NCBI GenBank assembly: GCA_963809815.1
Contig: CAWELM010000014.1
Coordinates: 62,001-126,000, forward strand
Source: CAVVJA01 sp963809815
Lineage (GTDB): Bacteria > Actinomycetota > Actinomycetes > Mycobacteriales > Jatrophihabitantaceae
Length of the DNA stretch: 64,000 nucleotides
Reading direction: 5' to 3'
Positions within the stretch are counted from its first letter, which is position 1; each line of letters opens with the position of its first letter. The notes under the pieces were generated by a model. That model had not been told where the DNA came from and did no database searches. It saw nothing but the letters and a program-made list of their open reading frames with translations. The position numbers and the translations under genes are program-made. Shown in pieces: positions 43,485 to 51,504 of this stretch.

Positions 43485-44624
43485 TTACTGGGCTGCAGCG
43501 TCTCGGTCGAGTTCCGGGAACATGATCAACTGCGGTTCAGTCCGCAAAAAGTCCGCAGAAAGTCCGCGCGCGGTCCGCAATGCGTCCATCCGGTCGGCCA
43601 CTTCGTCGAGCCGATCGCCGTAGAGGTGGCCGTACAGATCGAGCGTCATCGTCGCGCTCGCATGCCCGAGCATCTGCTCGACGACCTTGACGTCGGCGCC
43701 GCTCGTGATGGCCAGCGACGCCGCGGTGTGCCGCAGGCCGTGCGGGGTGAGTCTGTCCAGGCCCGTGGTGCGCGCGGCGCGGTCGAAGACAGTGTGCCGG
43801 AAGTTCTGCAAGCGCAGCAGGCCGCCGCGCGGCGACGTGAACACGAAGTCGTCGGGGTTCTGGCCGGCGACGTGCTGTGCGAGTTCGTCGACGAGGAACC
43901 GCGGGATCGGGACGCTGCGCACCTGGTGGGACTTCGGCGTGCTGAACACTGCGCGGCCACCGACTTCGGCCACCGCCTCGACGATCTCGGCGCGGCGGCG
44001 CATCAGGTCGAGGCGTCGGACGCGCAGCGCGGACAGCTCGCCGAAGCGCAGGCCGGTGTAGGCGAGGAAGAGGATCACCAGGCGGTATTCGCCGGCTGCG
44101 TCGGCCAGCTGCTCGACCTGGTCGACGGTCAGGAAGACCTTCTCGTGCTTCGCCGCGCGCGGGAGCGGGACGTGGTCGGCCGGATTGCGCGCGAGCCGAC
44201 CGTCGCGCACCGCGAGCGAGAACGTCAGCGACAGAACGCGATGGGCCTGACGGACGGTCGCCGCCGACAGGCCCGATGCGGTCAGGTCGGCGATCCACGC
44301 GGCGACCCCCTCGTGGGTGACGTCGGCCAGCCGGATTTCACCCCAGCGCGGGAGCACGTTGACGCGGAGCAGACCTTCGTAGCGCGCCCTGGTCGACGGC
44401 TTCAGGTCGACCTTCGTCTCGAGCCATCGTCGCGACCACTCCCCGACGGTGATGCGCGACCGGCCGGGGTCGACGTACATGCCGGTCGTGACGGCCGTCG
44501 TCACCTCGTCGAGCCATCGCTGGGCGTCCACCTTTCGCTTGAAGTGGCGCGAGTGCTCCCTGCCGGCGCTGTCGCGGTATCGAGCCCGCCAGCGCCCGTC
44601 CGGACGCTTCGCAATGTTGGCCAT
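43485..44624 (-). CDS. Tyrosine recombinase (site-specific integrase)
   Basis: A 379-residue integrase. The N-terminal arm-binding domain (RPDGRWRARYRDSAGREHS) is followed by a SAM-like core-binding domain and the catalytic domain with Arg in YTGLRFGELSAL, HGLRHTAASLAITSG (HxxR) and GHASATMTLDLYGHL (nucleophile Tyr). The start is ATG 44624 with GGAGG upstream. It lies directly inside attL, 20 bp from the tRNA end. The end of the gene includes 11-bp repeats. Confidence 0.95.
   Translation of the reverse strand: MANIAKRPDGRWRARYRDSAGREHSRHFKRKVDAQRWLDEVTTAVTTGMYVDPGRSRITVGEWSRRWLETKVDLKPSTRARYEGLLRVNVLPRWGEIRLADVTHEGVAAWIADLTASGLSAATVRQAHRVLSLTFSLAVRDGRLARNPADHVPLPRAAKHEKVFLTVDQVEQLADAAGEYRLVILFLAYTGLRFGELSALRVRRLDLMRRRAEIVEAVAEVGGRAVFSTPKSHQVRSVPIPRFLVDELAQHVAGQNPDDFVFTSPRGGLLRLQNFRHTVFDRAARTTGLDRLTPHGLRHTAASLAITSGADVKVVEQMLGHASATMTLDLYGHLYGDRLDEVADRMDALRTARGLSADFLRTEPQLIMFPELDRDAAAQ
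43541..43584. repeat. 11-bp direct repeats near attL
   Basis: Four head-to-tail 11-mers with TCCGC starts: TCCGCAAAAAG, TCCGCAGAAAG, TCCGCGCGCGG, TCCGCAATGCG. They lie inside the 3' end of the integrase gene, 75 bp from attL. The first is identical to the first unit of the array at 51139 near attR. They may be integrase arm-type sites. Confidence 0.65.
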
Positions 44625-44762
44625 GTGATCGCCTCCGAGCCGCGTGACGATCTCGGTGTACCACGACGATCTGTCAGCTCCGAACCCTGCAAGAACAGCC
44701 AACGCCAGTCAACGAAAGCCGACTGACACCGTCGCCGAACGCTCCGGCGTTACGCTTTCCTT

Positions 44763-44993
44763 GTGGCAGCTGATCGAGTGGTGACTGATCACCGCGTGAT
44801 GGGTGGCGTGCCGTGCATTGCCGGCACGCGAATTCCGGTTGCCACGATCGTCGGTCTGATCGCCGAGGGCCTGACACCGGACGATGTGGTGGCCGAATAT
44901 CCGCAGCTCACCCGCGACGACGTTCGGGCCGCCCTCGAGTTCGCCGCCGCGGCCGTCGACGAGCGACACCTTCCGCTCCGGATGCCTGCTTGA
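44763..44993 (+). CDS. DUF433 antitoxin-like protein
   Basis: A 76-residue protein, VVTDHRVMGGVPCIAGTRIP then VATIVGLIAEGLTPDDVVAE, the DUF433 winged HTH fold. Such genes act as antitoxins next to DUF5615/PIN-like toxins. GTG start at 44763; its TGA overlaps the next start by 4 nt (TTGA). Confidence 0.9.
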   Translation: MAADRVVTDHRVMGGVPCIAGTRIPVATIVGLIAEGLTPDDVVAEYPQLTRDDVRAALEFAAAAVDERHLPLRMPA

Positions 44994-45370
44994 GGTTTCT
45001 TCTCGACGAGTGCCTCAGCACTCGGCTCGCCCCGCTGTTGCGAGATGCCGGGCACGACTGCGTACACGTCCAGGAGCGCGAGCTGCTCGGAGCGCCGGAC
45101 GAAGCGGTCATGGCTGCCGCCGTCGCGGAGTCGCGGGTGCTGGTCTCCATGGACACCGACTTCGGTGAGTCGCTCGCGACGTCGAACGCGAGCCTGCCCA
45201 GCGTCGTGCTCTTCCGTCGCGCCGGCCGCAAGGCGGAGGATCAAGCCGCGGTGCTCCTGCTGAATCTGGCTGACATCGCGGACGACCTCGACGCCGGCGC
45301 TATCGCGGTCATCATGAACAGCCAGATCCGCTTACGTCGCCTGCCACTTCGGCCCCAGCCGCCGGCCTGA
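44990..45370 (+). CDS. DUF5615 PIN-like toxin
   Basis: A 126-residue PIN-like nuclease-fold protein. RFLLDECLSTRLAPLLRDAG and VLVSMDTDFGESLATSNASL carry the acidic residues of the metal site, then SVVLFRRAGR. It starts at TTG 44990, overlapping the DUF433 gene by 4 nt. The pair is a type II toxin-antitoxin candidate that may stabilise the element. Nuclease activity is inferred. Confidence 0.88.
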   Translation: MRFLLDECLSTRLAPLLRDAGHDCVHVQERELLGAPDEAVMAAAVAESRVLVSMDTDFGESLATSNASLPSVVLFRRAGRKAEDQAAVLLLNLADIADDLDAGAIAVIMNSQIRLRRLPLRPQPPA

Positions 45371-45418
45371 CCGGCAGCCCGTCGCTATCCAACGACGTCC
45401 AACGCTTCAAGATCAACG

Positions 45419-45620
45419 GCACGTATGCTACCAATATTGGTAGCGCGGCACCTTTCTTTCGGGCGACACATAAATGCATTGTTGGTTGTCATTGAGTGGT
45501 ATTGGGAAATGCACGGCGGCATGAAAACCTACGGGGGTTCAGCGGCCGATGCGCGCAGCTATGTGGAGGCTGATCGGCGGCCGGGCGGATGACTACTACC
45601 TCGCTGAGGGGATCGGTCTC
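45419..45620 (+). pseudogene. 5' fragment of a MobF-type relaxase, forward copy
   Basis: Starts MHGGMKTYGGSAADARSYVE at ATG 45509; after one extra base (a G near 45576) the frame continues ADDYYLAEGIGL, matching the N-terminus of actinobacterial MobF relaxases. It is cut near 45620, where it meets the reverse copy. The upstream 90 bp share sequence with the region upstream of the reverse copy. Confidence 0.75.
45428..45443. promoter_or_regulatory. 16-bp palindrome upstream of relaxase remnant
   Basis: CTACCAATATTGGTAG is a perfect palindrome about 65 bp upstream of the forward relaxase start. A related form, CTACCAATTGGGTAG, lies in the same relative place upstream of the reverse copy (near 46094-46108). 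It may be an operator or part of an oriT. Confidence 0.55.
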
Positions 45621-46115
45621 GCGTGGTTGCGTGCTGGCCAGGCCAGCCGATGATCTGCTCTGCAGCGCGGCCTTGCGCGGCCCCGTACGCGACGGCGACG
45701 GCGACGTGAAGTTCGGCTGCTGACCAGGACTTGGGTCCGTTGATCACGACGTCCAACGAACCGCACCCCAGCGGCGTCGGCGCGCAGCCGCCCGCGCCGG
45801 CTCAGCGCTGTCCGGGTCGAGGCCGGGAACCCACGCTTCGCAAGCGTCACCCGTCAACGCCGCCAGCTCGAGCACCGGCCCTTCCGGGCCGGCGGCAAGC
45901 CGGCGCGCCACGCCGGTCCCCTCCGCCAGGTAGTAGTCATCCGCCCGCGACCGGTCCACCTCCAGGTAGTTGCGGGCAGCCGCCGCCGCCGCACCGCGGT
46001 ACACCTTCATTCCGCCGTGCATTTAACCAACTATTTCGAATAACAGCCAATAACAACCAACACTGCAATTCCTGGTATACCTTTACCGCGTTTTGCCGCT
46101 ACCCAATTGGTAGTA
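45618..46115 (-). pseudogene. 5' fragment of a MobF-type relaxase, reverse copy
   Basis: From ATG 46022: MHGGMKVYRGAAAAAARNYL, then ADDYYLAEGTGVARRLAAG and GDACEAWVPGLDPDSAEP. Two frame changes (both one extra base) lead to RGRLRADAAGVRFV and DVVINGPKSWSAAELH, then AEQIIGWPGQHATTRD. This is the N-terminal ~150 residues of a relaxase, without the helicase part. It is head-to-head with the forward copy and about 60% identical, so two paralogs rather than a recent duplication. Confidence 0.78.
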
Positions 46116-46130
46116 TACGTGCCGCTATTT

Positions 46131-46659
46131 GGTAAAGACTAGGAAATTGTTGGTAAATGACGGCTCTTATTGAAGATGCTATTTCGGGTGGGAAGAGGTA
46201 GAAGCGTGGCGGGTCCGGGTGGGGGAGGCGGTGAGTGCGGTCGGCGGCTCAGCGTCGCGGCGCAGTCCGTTGGACTGGAATCCGCCTGTGGCTGAGCTTG
46301 GCGCCGACACCGCGCGCCTAATCGGGCACTTGGTCACAGATCAACCAGCTGGCCGACACGGGCGCAACGCGCGCAGAGTGTGCTGGCTCGCACCGTCCAC
46401 CGGCATGCTAATCGCATCGCTCGATCCGGCAGTATCACGATGAATTATCGACCACACGACGCGATTGGCGGCGTCGAAATCGTCGAGACGGATGACAGGA
46501 TGCGCATCACCGCCGGAGAAACAGTGCCGAGTTGAAGCGACAATTCGACATGCGGTACGCCTGCGAATACCGACGCGAGCGTTACCGGACTCAGCTTGCC
46601 GGTCGTCGACGAATGTTACGCGGCGTGCTCGACGAAGATCCGATCGTCGACCAACCGCC
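46131..46659. other. Non-coding remnant region
   Basis: About 530 bp with a locally lower GC content at the left (46023-46200, TTGGTA motifs) and no convincing reading frame. It lies between the relaxase remnant and the PAP2 fragment. Confidence 0.5.
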
Positions 46660-47157
46660 GTGATCGGGGTCCTGTATGCGTTGTGGGAGCTGGTGGGTCG
46701 TATCTCTGTCACGGGCACGGAGGGGGCCTATCAACGGGCGCGCTGGATCGAGCGATTCGAGCGCAACCTGCCGTTGCCGTCTGAGCGCAGTGTGCAGCAC
46801 CTAGTCCTCGGGCATCGGCTGATCGTCGAAGGCGCGAATCTCTACTACGCCGCGATGCATATGACGGTGATGCTGACGTTCCTCATCTGGCTATTCCTCC
46901 GGCACCGCGATCGATACCGGCCAGTGCGCATGGTGTTGGCCTGGACGACGCTTGGCTGCCTTCTCGTACAGCTACTGCCTGTCGCCCCGCCGCGCATGCT
47001 TGCGGGGATCATCGACACCGGCCTGATTTACCACCAGTCGGTGTATAGCCACGGCCTGCCCATCGACCAGCTCTCGGCCATGCCCTCGGTGCACGTCGCC
47101 TGGGCAGTGCTTGTCGGCTACTACACGTGGCGGATCAGCCCTAGTCAGTGGCGCTAC
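46660..47157 (+). pseudogene. PAP2-family membrane phosphatase, truncated at the 3' end
   Basis: A membrane protein starting VIGVLYALWELVGRISVTG with LPLPSERSVQHLVLGHRL, YYAAMHMTVMLTFLIWLFLR, VAPPRML, and the phosphatase motif LSAMPSVHVAWAVLVGYYTW. The final conserved His/Asp motif is missing: the reading stops making sense near 47157, where a remnant of a reverse-strand gene starts. It resembles PAP2/inositol-phosphorylceramide-synthase-like enzymes. Confidence 0.72.
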
Positions 47158-47158
47158 A

Positions 47159-47325
47159 TCGGTGGTGGCCGGGGAAGAACGAGGGCAGCTGGTCGGCGGT
47201 GTCGAGTGAGGTAGATGACGCGACGATGGCGATCAACGCGATGCCGAGCACGGCGAGCAGCGCGGTGACGATCGACTGACGCGTTGCGGGTAGATGACGA
47301 GCTGGGCATGTGGTGTTTGCTCCAT
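47159..47325 (-). pseudogene. Small single-TM protein, frameshifted and truncated
   Basis: From ATG 47325: MEQTPHAQLVIYPQR, then after one extra base SIVTALLAVLGIALIAIVAS and SLDTADQLPSFFPGH. One hydrophobic segment. It is downstream of uppP on the same strand and cut by the same junction (47157) as the PAP2 fragment. Function unknown. Confidence 0.5.
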
Positions 47326-47384
47326 TCTGGTCGACGGTTGCCGGTGTTGCCGGCGCGGGATGCGCTGTCCGGGTCGGTGGATGG

Positions 47385-48335
47385 TTAGGCGAAGCGGATG
47401 ATGCAGATGCCGCCGACGATGAGGCTGTAGATCGGCGAATGGGGTGAGGGTGCGGGTTTCGAAGTAGCGGGTCAGGTAGCGCACGGAGAGGTAGGCGGCG
47501 ATTCCGGCGACGAGCGCGCCGACGAGGACTTGGCCGTGGATGTGCGCTCCGGCGGACCCGGCGAGGGAGGGGAGTTTCAGCAGCCCGGCGGCGAGGATGA
47601 CGGGGGTGGCGAGCAGGAAGGAGAATCGGGCGGCGTCGCGGTGGGACAGGCCGCGGGCCAGCCCGCCGACCATCGCGATGCCGGAGCGGCTGATGCCGGC
47701 GAGCAGGGCGAAGGTTTGGAAGAAGCCGATCACTCCTGCTTCGCGATAGTGCAGGGTGGCCAGGCTGCGGGCGCGGACCGCGACGGCGGTGCCGCGCGCC
47801 GGCGGGAGCGGCGGACGTGGGGGACGCGGTGGTCTGGTCGTCGTCGGTGGGCGCGACGCGGCGAAGGTGTTCGCCGGCGAGCAGGATCAGCCCGTTGATC
47901 ATGAGGAAGATCGCGGCGGCGACGGGTTTGGCGAACAGGGTGCGGAAGGTGTGTTCGAACAGCACCCCGGTGAGGCCGACCGGGATGGTGGCGATGATCA
48001 GCAGCCAGGCCAGGCGTTCGTCGGCGTCGGTGGTGACGATCCGCCGCGCGCTGAGGCTGGGCCGCAGGGTGCGCAGGAAGCCGCGGATGATCCGGGCCCA
48101 GTCGTGTCGGAAGAAGATCAGCAGCGCGACCGCGGTGGCCACGTGCAGGGCGACGATGAACGCCAGGTACGGGCTGGTCTGGCTGGTGGAGGCTGGCCGA
48201 TTCGGTGACCAGGTGCTGCCAGTCGCCGCCGATGAGGGCCGGCAGGAGCACCGAGTGGCCGAGGCTGGAGACCGGGAACAGTTCGGTGACCCCTTGCAGC
48301 AGGCCGATGACGATGGCCTGCAGGTAGGTGAGCAT
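47385..48335 (-). pseudogene. uppP: Undecaprenyl-diphosphatase (UppP/BacA) with three frameshifts
   Basis: UppP would dephosphorylate undecaprenyl-PP to UndP. ATG 48335 has AGGAGG upstream. Segments: LTYLQAIVIGLLQGVTELFPVSSLGHSVL; ATAVALLIFFRHDWARIIRG with LLIIATIPVGLTGVLFEHTF; VIGFFQTFALLAGISRSGIA with LVGALVAGIAAYLSVRYLTRYF; and a tail ending ICIIRFA at TAA 47385. Frame changes near 48190, 47805 and 47430 each need one base removed. Two catalytic regions (ELFPVSS and AGISRSG) are present. Confidence 0.85.
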
Positions 48336-48385
48336 GGGCGGACTGCCTCCTGGTATGGGCGGATGGGCCGGGTGCGGCGGTCGGG

Positions 48386-49064
48386 TTAGCGGCTGGTCGG
48401 GGTGGTCAGGTGGTCGGGGTGGTCGGGGTGGTCGGGGTGGTCGGGTGTGGTGTCGCGTTCGCGCCGGCGGCGGCGGATCAGCACGATGAGGGCGGCGAGG
48501 ATGAGGATGGCGAGCAGGGCGGCGCTGGCCCGGCCGGCGATCTTCTCGACCTTCTGGTAGCTGGCGCCGGCGAGGTAGCCGAGCAGGGTGAACCCGACCG
48601 CCCAGATCAGTCCGCCGGCGGCGTTGAAGGCCAGGAACCGGCGGTAGGGCATCCGGGCGGTGCCGGCCAGGCCGGGCATCACGGCGCGCAGGAAGGCGGT
48701 GAACCGGGCCAGGAACACCGCCCGTCCGCCGTGTGGCGCGCAGCGTCTGCTGGGCGCGGGCCAGGCCCTGCTGGCGGCGGGCGAAGACCCGGGTGCCCAG
48801 CAGCCGGGTGCCGAAGTGTCGGCCGACCTCGTACCCGACGCTGTCCCCGAGGATCGCCGCCGCCACGGCGACGGCGGCGATCCCCGCCAACGACACTTGC
48901 TGGCGGTGGGCGAGCACCCCGCCGAGCAGCGCCGCGGTCTCCCCGGGCAGCACGAACCCCACGAACAGCGCCGCTTCGCTGAACACCAGCGCGCCGACCA
49001 GCGCGTAGGCGGGTGGTCCGTGCAGGTTCAGGATGGGGTCGACGACCGTGCTGACGAGGCTCAC
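48386..49064 (-). pseudogene. DedA-family membrane protein, one frameshift
   Basis: Starts GTG 49064: PPAYALVGALVFSEAALFVG, FVLPGETAALLGGVLA, ILGDSVGYEVGRHFGTRLLG; after a frame change near 48715, VFLARFTAFLRAVMPGLAGT and MPYRRFLAFNAAGGLIWAVG. The FxxR-type motif and re-entrant loops are those of DedA proteins, some of which move undecaprenyl phosphate across the membrane. It ends with a basic, His/Asp/Pro tail and is followed 50 bp later by uppP. Confidence 0.85.
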
Positions 49065-49078
49065 GACCCCCCTTTCCG

Positions 49079-49118
49079 CCTACAGTTTTGTAGGAGAGTA
49101 CACCTACAGTACTGTAGG
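49079..49118. promoter_or_regulatory. Two BlaI/MecI-type operators
   Basis: CCTACAGTTTTGTAGG (49079-49094) and the perfect palindrome CCTACAGTACTGTAGG (49103-49118), 24 bp centre to centre. Both keep the TACA/TGTA half-sites of BlaI/MecI. They lie between the divergent dedA and blaI genes, 15 bp from the dedA start codon. Confidence 0.82.
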
Positions 49119-49231
49119 GCCAGCGAGGGTGGCGTTGCCGGAAGATTCCCTCCCTTTCCGACGGCCCGCCCTCGCCCCGCGGGGTTCATCGCGTGATCGG
49201 GTCAACGGTGCGGGTGGGACGGAGGAGCGGC

Positions 49232-49614
49232 ATGGGGAGTGTGCGGCGCGAGCCGGGCGGGCTGGAGGCGGAGGTGTTAGCCGCCTTGTGGGCCGCCGAT
49301 GCCCCGCTGACCGCCGGAGAGGTCGTCGACGCGCTGGGCGATGGGCTGGCCTACAACACGGTGCAGACCATCCTGACCCGGCTGCATCAGAAGGGTGCGG
49401 TGCGCCGGCAGTTGGCCGGCCGGGCCCACGCCTACACTCCGGTGTTGGACGAGGCGGGCTGGCCGCCCGCCGGATGCGGGCCATGCTGGACCGCGGCGGT
49501 GACCACGCCGCGATCCTGACGCGGTTCGTGGGCACGCTCAGCCCGGATGAGGAGCGCACCCTGACCCAGCTGCTGCGCCCACCCGACGAGCCCGGCAGCC
49601 CGGGCGGTGAGTGA
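49232..49614 (+). pseudogene. BlaI/MecI-family repressor, one frameshift
   Basis: ATG 49232 with GGAGGAG upstream. LEAEVLAALWAADAPLTAGE and AYNTVQTILTRLHQKGAVRR form the winged helix. A frame change near 49460 is followed by RRMRAMLDRGGDHAAILTRF and SPDEERTLTQLL, the C-terminal dimer helix. One base missing or two added. It is the likely ligand of the operators at 49079. Confidence 0.85.
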
Positions 49615-50536
49615 GTGGAGCCGTACCTGCCGCTGCTGCTCGCGGCGCTGTTCGGCGCCGCCGCCCCGGTGATCGCGCGACGCCTCCCCCCGGCGATCGC
49701 CACCTGGCTGCTCAGCATCGGTGGACTCGTCGCCGCAGCCGGGTCGATCGCGGTCCTCGGGTTCCTGGCGTTCACGTTGCTGGGCCGGGCGCCGTTGCTG
49801 GCCACGCAAGGCCACTGGTCCCCGGCCGCGTTGCGGCACGCCGATCCGGTCGCCGTCCCGGTCGAGGTCGCCGCGACGCTCGCGCTGGCCGCGGTCACGG
49901 TGCGGGTCGCCGCCGTCGCCCTGCGCCGCAGCCGCGCGTTGCTGGACGCCCATCGGCTGGCCGCCGCGCTGCCCGCGCACGGCGCAGACCTGGCGGTCAT
50001 CGCCGACCCGGTCCCGTGCGCGTACGCGGTGCCCGGCCGCCCCGGCCGCATCGTCGCCTCGGTCGGGCTGCTGCGCGGGCTGGACGCCGGGCAGCGGCGC
50101 GCCGTACTGGCCCACGAACGCTCCCACCTGCGGCACCACCACCACGCTCACCACACCACCGTGCGGCTGGCCGCCGCGGCCAACCCGCTGCTGCGGGCAC
50201 TACCGGCCGCGGTGACGCTGGCCACCGAACGGTGGGCCGACGAGGACGCTGCGCGCATCGCACGGCGCGACACCGTCGCCCAAGCGCTGATCAACGCGGC
50301 GACCACAACCCGTCACGGTGCCGCGACACCGGCAGTGGTGCTGGCCGTCGGCGACCGAGCAGATCACCGCACGAGTGCAGGCGATGCGGGCTCCGGCGCC
50401 GCGGCCGTCGGCATGGCGGATCGCCGCCCTGCTCGCCGTGCTGCTGCTCACCGCGGCGACCACCCTGCTGGCCGCGCACGACACCGAGCGGCTGTTCGAG
50501 CTCGCGAAACACGCGTACCTGGCCGCCCACCGCTAG
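49615..50536 (+). pseudogene. M56 (BlaR1-like) membrane metallopeptidase, one frameshift
   Basis: GTG 49615 follows directly on the blaI stop. Several TM helices, then the HExxH site in RRAVLAHERSHLRHHHH and a rear ATERWADEDAARIARRDTVA. Near 50350 the frame changes to ATEQITARVQAM, then a last TM helix (WRIAALLAVLLLTAATTLL). M56 peptidases of this kind cleave BlaI-like repressors on signal. Confidence 0.82.
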
Positions 50537-51138
50537 CGGTGATCGGGCGCGGCAGCTCCAAGCCTGGCTTCGTCAAAATTGAGCACGGGATGAAAGGCCG
50601 AGCCTGCCGCGCCGGCCCCCCCGTTGTGGGAGGCTCTCGCACGTTCTTAGCAGCGACGCTGGGACCCTCTCCCAGAGGAGGGATGCGACGACCTCGAGTG
50701 CGCGACGATCCGGAGAGGCGTACTCCACGGCAGGCTCGGCTAAGCCACAGCCGCCAGCCGCACGCGCAAATCAGACCGCTGACATAGGCGCGGACGACAA
50801 AGGTCACGCTTCCCGGCCATCATTCGCACCTCCTCGCAATAGGCGGTGCTCTCCGCCCTGGTTCACCATCCATGGCCGGCCCGAACACCAGCTACTGGCC
50901 ATGCCGGCGTGTACGCCGGTCGCTTCGTCAGCGCGACGGTGCCCGTGCGGTGGTCGAGCTAGCGGCGCGCGGGCCGCTGAGGGTTACCGAAGTGAGGCGA
51001 CGGACGGCGGCCTGTGAAGGCAGGCTGCCAGCCGCGCGGCCGGACCGAAGTCTCCCGGACCGAAGTACGGACGGGACGGTGCGGGTGTCGCCTTGAAGAT
51101 CACCTTCTCATCTTGATCCACTAGTTGATCTCCGTCGG
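50537..51138. other. Non-coding region inside the element's right end
   Basis: About 600 bp. It has a 13-bp inverted repeat (50597-50609 and 50728-50740) and a short hairpin near 50662, but no convincing gene. Confidence 0.5.
50597..50740. repeat. 13-bp inverted repeat, 118 bp apart
   Basis: GCCGAGCCTGCCG at 50597-50609 and its complement CGGCAGGCTCGGC at 50728-50740 flank 118 bp of non-coding DNA, perhaps a decayed small element. No target duplication was found. Confidence 0.4.
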
Positions 51139-51171
51139 TCCGCAAAAAGTCCGCAAGAATTCCGCAAACAA
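51139..51171. repeat. 11-bp direct repeats near attR
   Basis: Three head-to-tail 11-mers: TCCGCAAAAAG, TCCGCAAGAAT, TCCGCAAACAA. The first equals the first unit of the array at 43541 near attL. The array ends ~110 bp before attR, inside the element. Confidence 0.65.
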
Positions 51172-51282
51172 TCGTTACGAGCCGCGATCAGCCATCGCGA
51201 GCCAACGCCCTGCAGGCCAATAAAACTGGGGCCTGCAAACACTTCTCCATGATCACCAAAAACTGCCAACAATCCCCAGGAT

Positions 51283-51329
51283 CGGACTTTTAATCCGTAG
51301 GTTGAGGGTTCGAGTCCCACGGGGCCCAC
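51283..51329. repeat. attR (copy of the tRNA-Lys 3' end)
   Basis: A 47-bp copy of the tRNA-Lys segment 43420-43466, one mismatch. It cannot act as a tRNA because the 5' half is absent. It marks the right end of the integrative element. Confidence 0.9.
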
Positions 51330-51504
51330 AGAGCGGGGCCCACCATCGAGAGCCCTGGTACTTGCTGAGCTCCAGGAAGTACAAGGGGAGCTCGATGGCA
51401 ACATCAACGGGCCTCTCAAGATCAACGGCCGCTAGTCGGCATCGGGTCATGACGATAACCGCGCCGTGACCGCTTGGTATGGCGCCCGGTCGAAAACGTC
51501 AGAT

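Larger units (their letters stand above)
43393..51329. mobile_element. Integrative element in tRNA-Lys
   Basis: The element runs from the tRNA-Lys 3' end (attL, 43420-43466) to a 47-bp copy at 51283-51329 (attR; one mismatch). It holds an integrase at the left end, a toxin-antitoxin pair, relaxase remnants, a truncated PAP2 gene, a small TM gene, uppP, dedA, blaI and an M56 peptidase gene. Most of the cargo has frameshifts, so it is likely immobile now. Confidence 0.88.

Noticed and set aside
51108..51425. Minus-strand ORF with a VGPVGLEPSTYGLK motif
   Set aside because: This motif comes from reading through the copied tRNA-Lys 3' end (attR); it is a known false-protein pattern.
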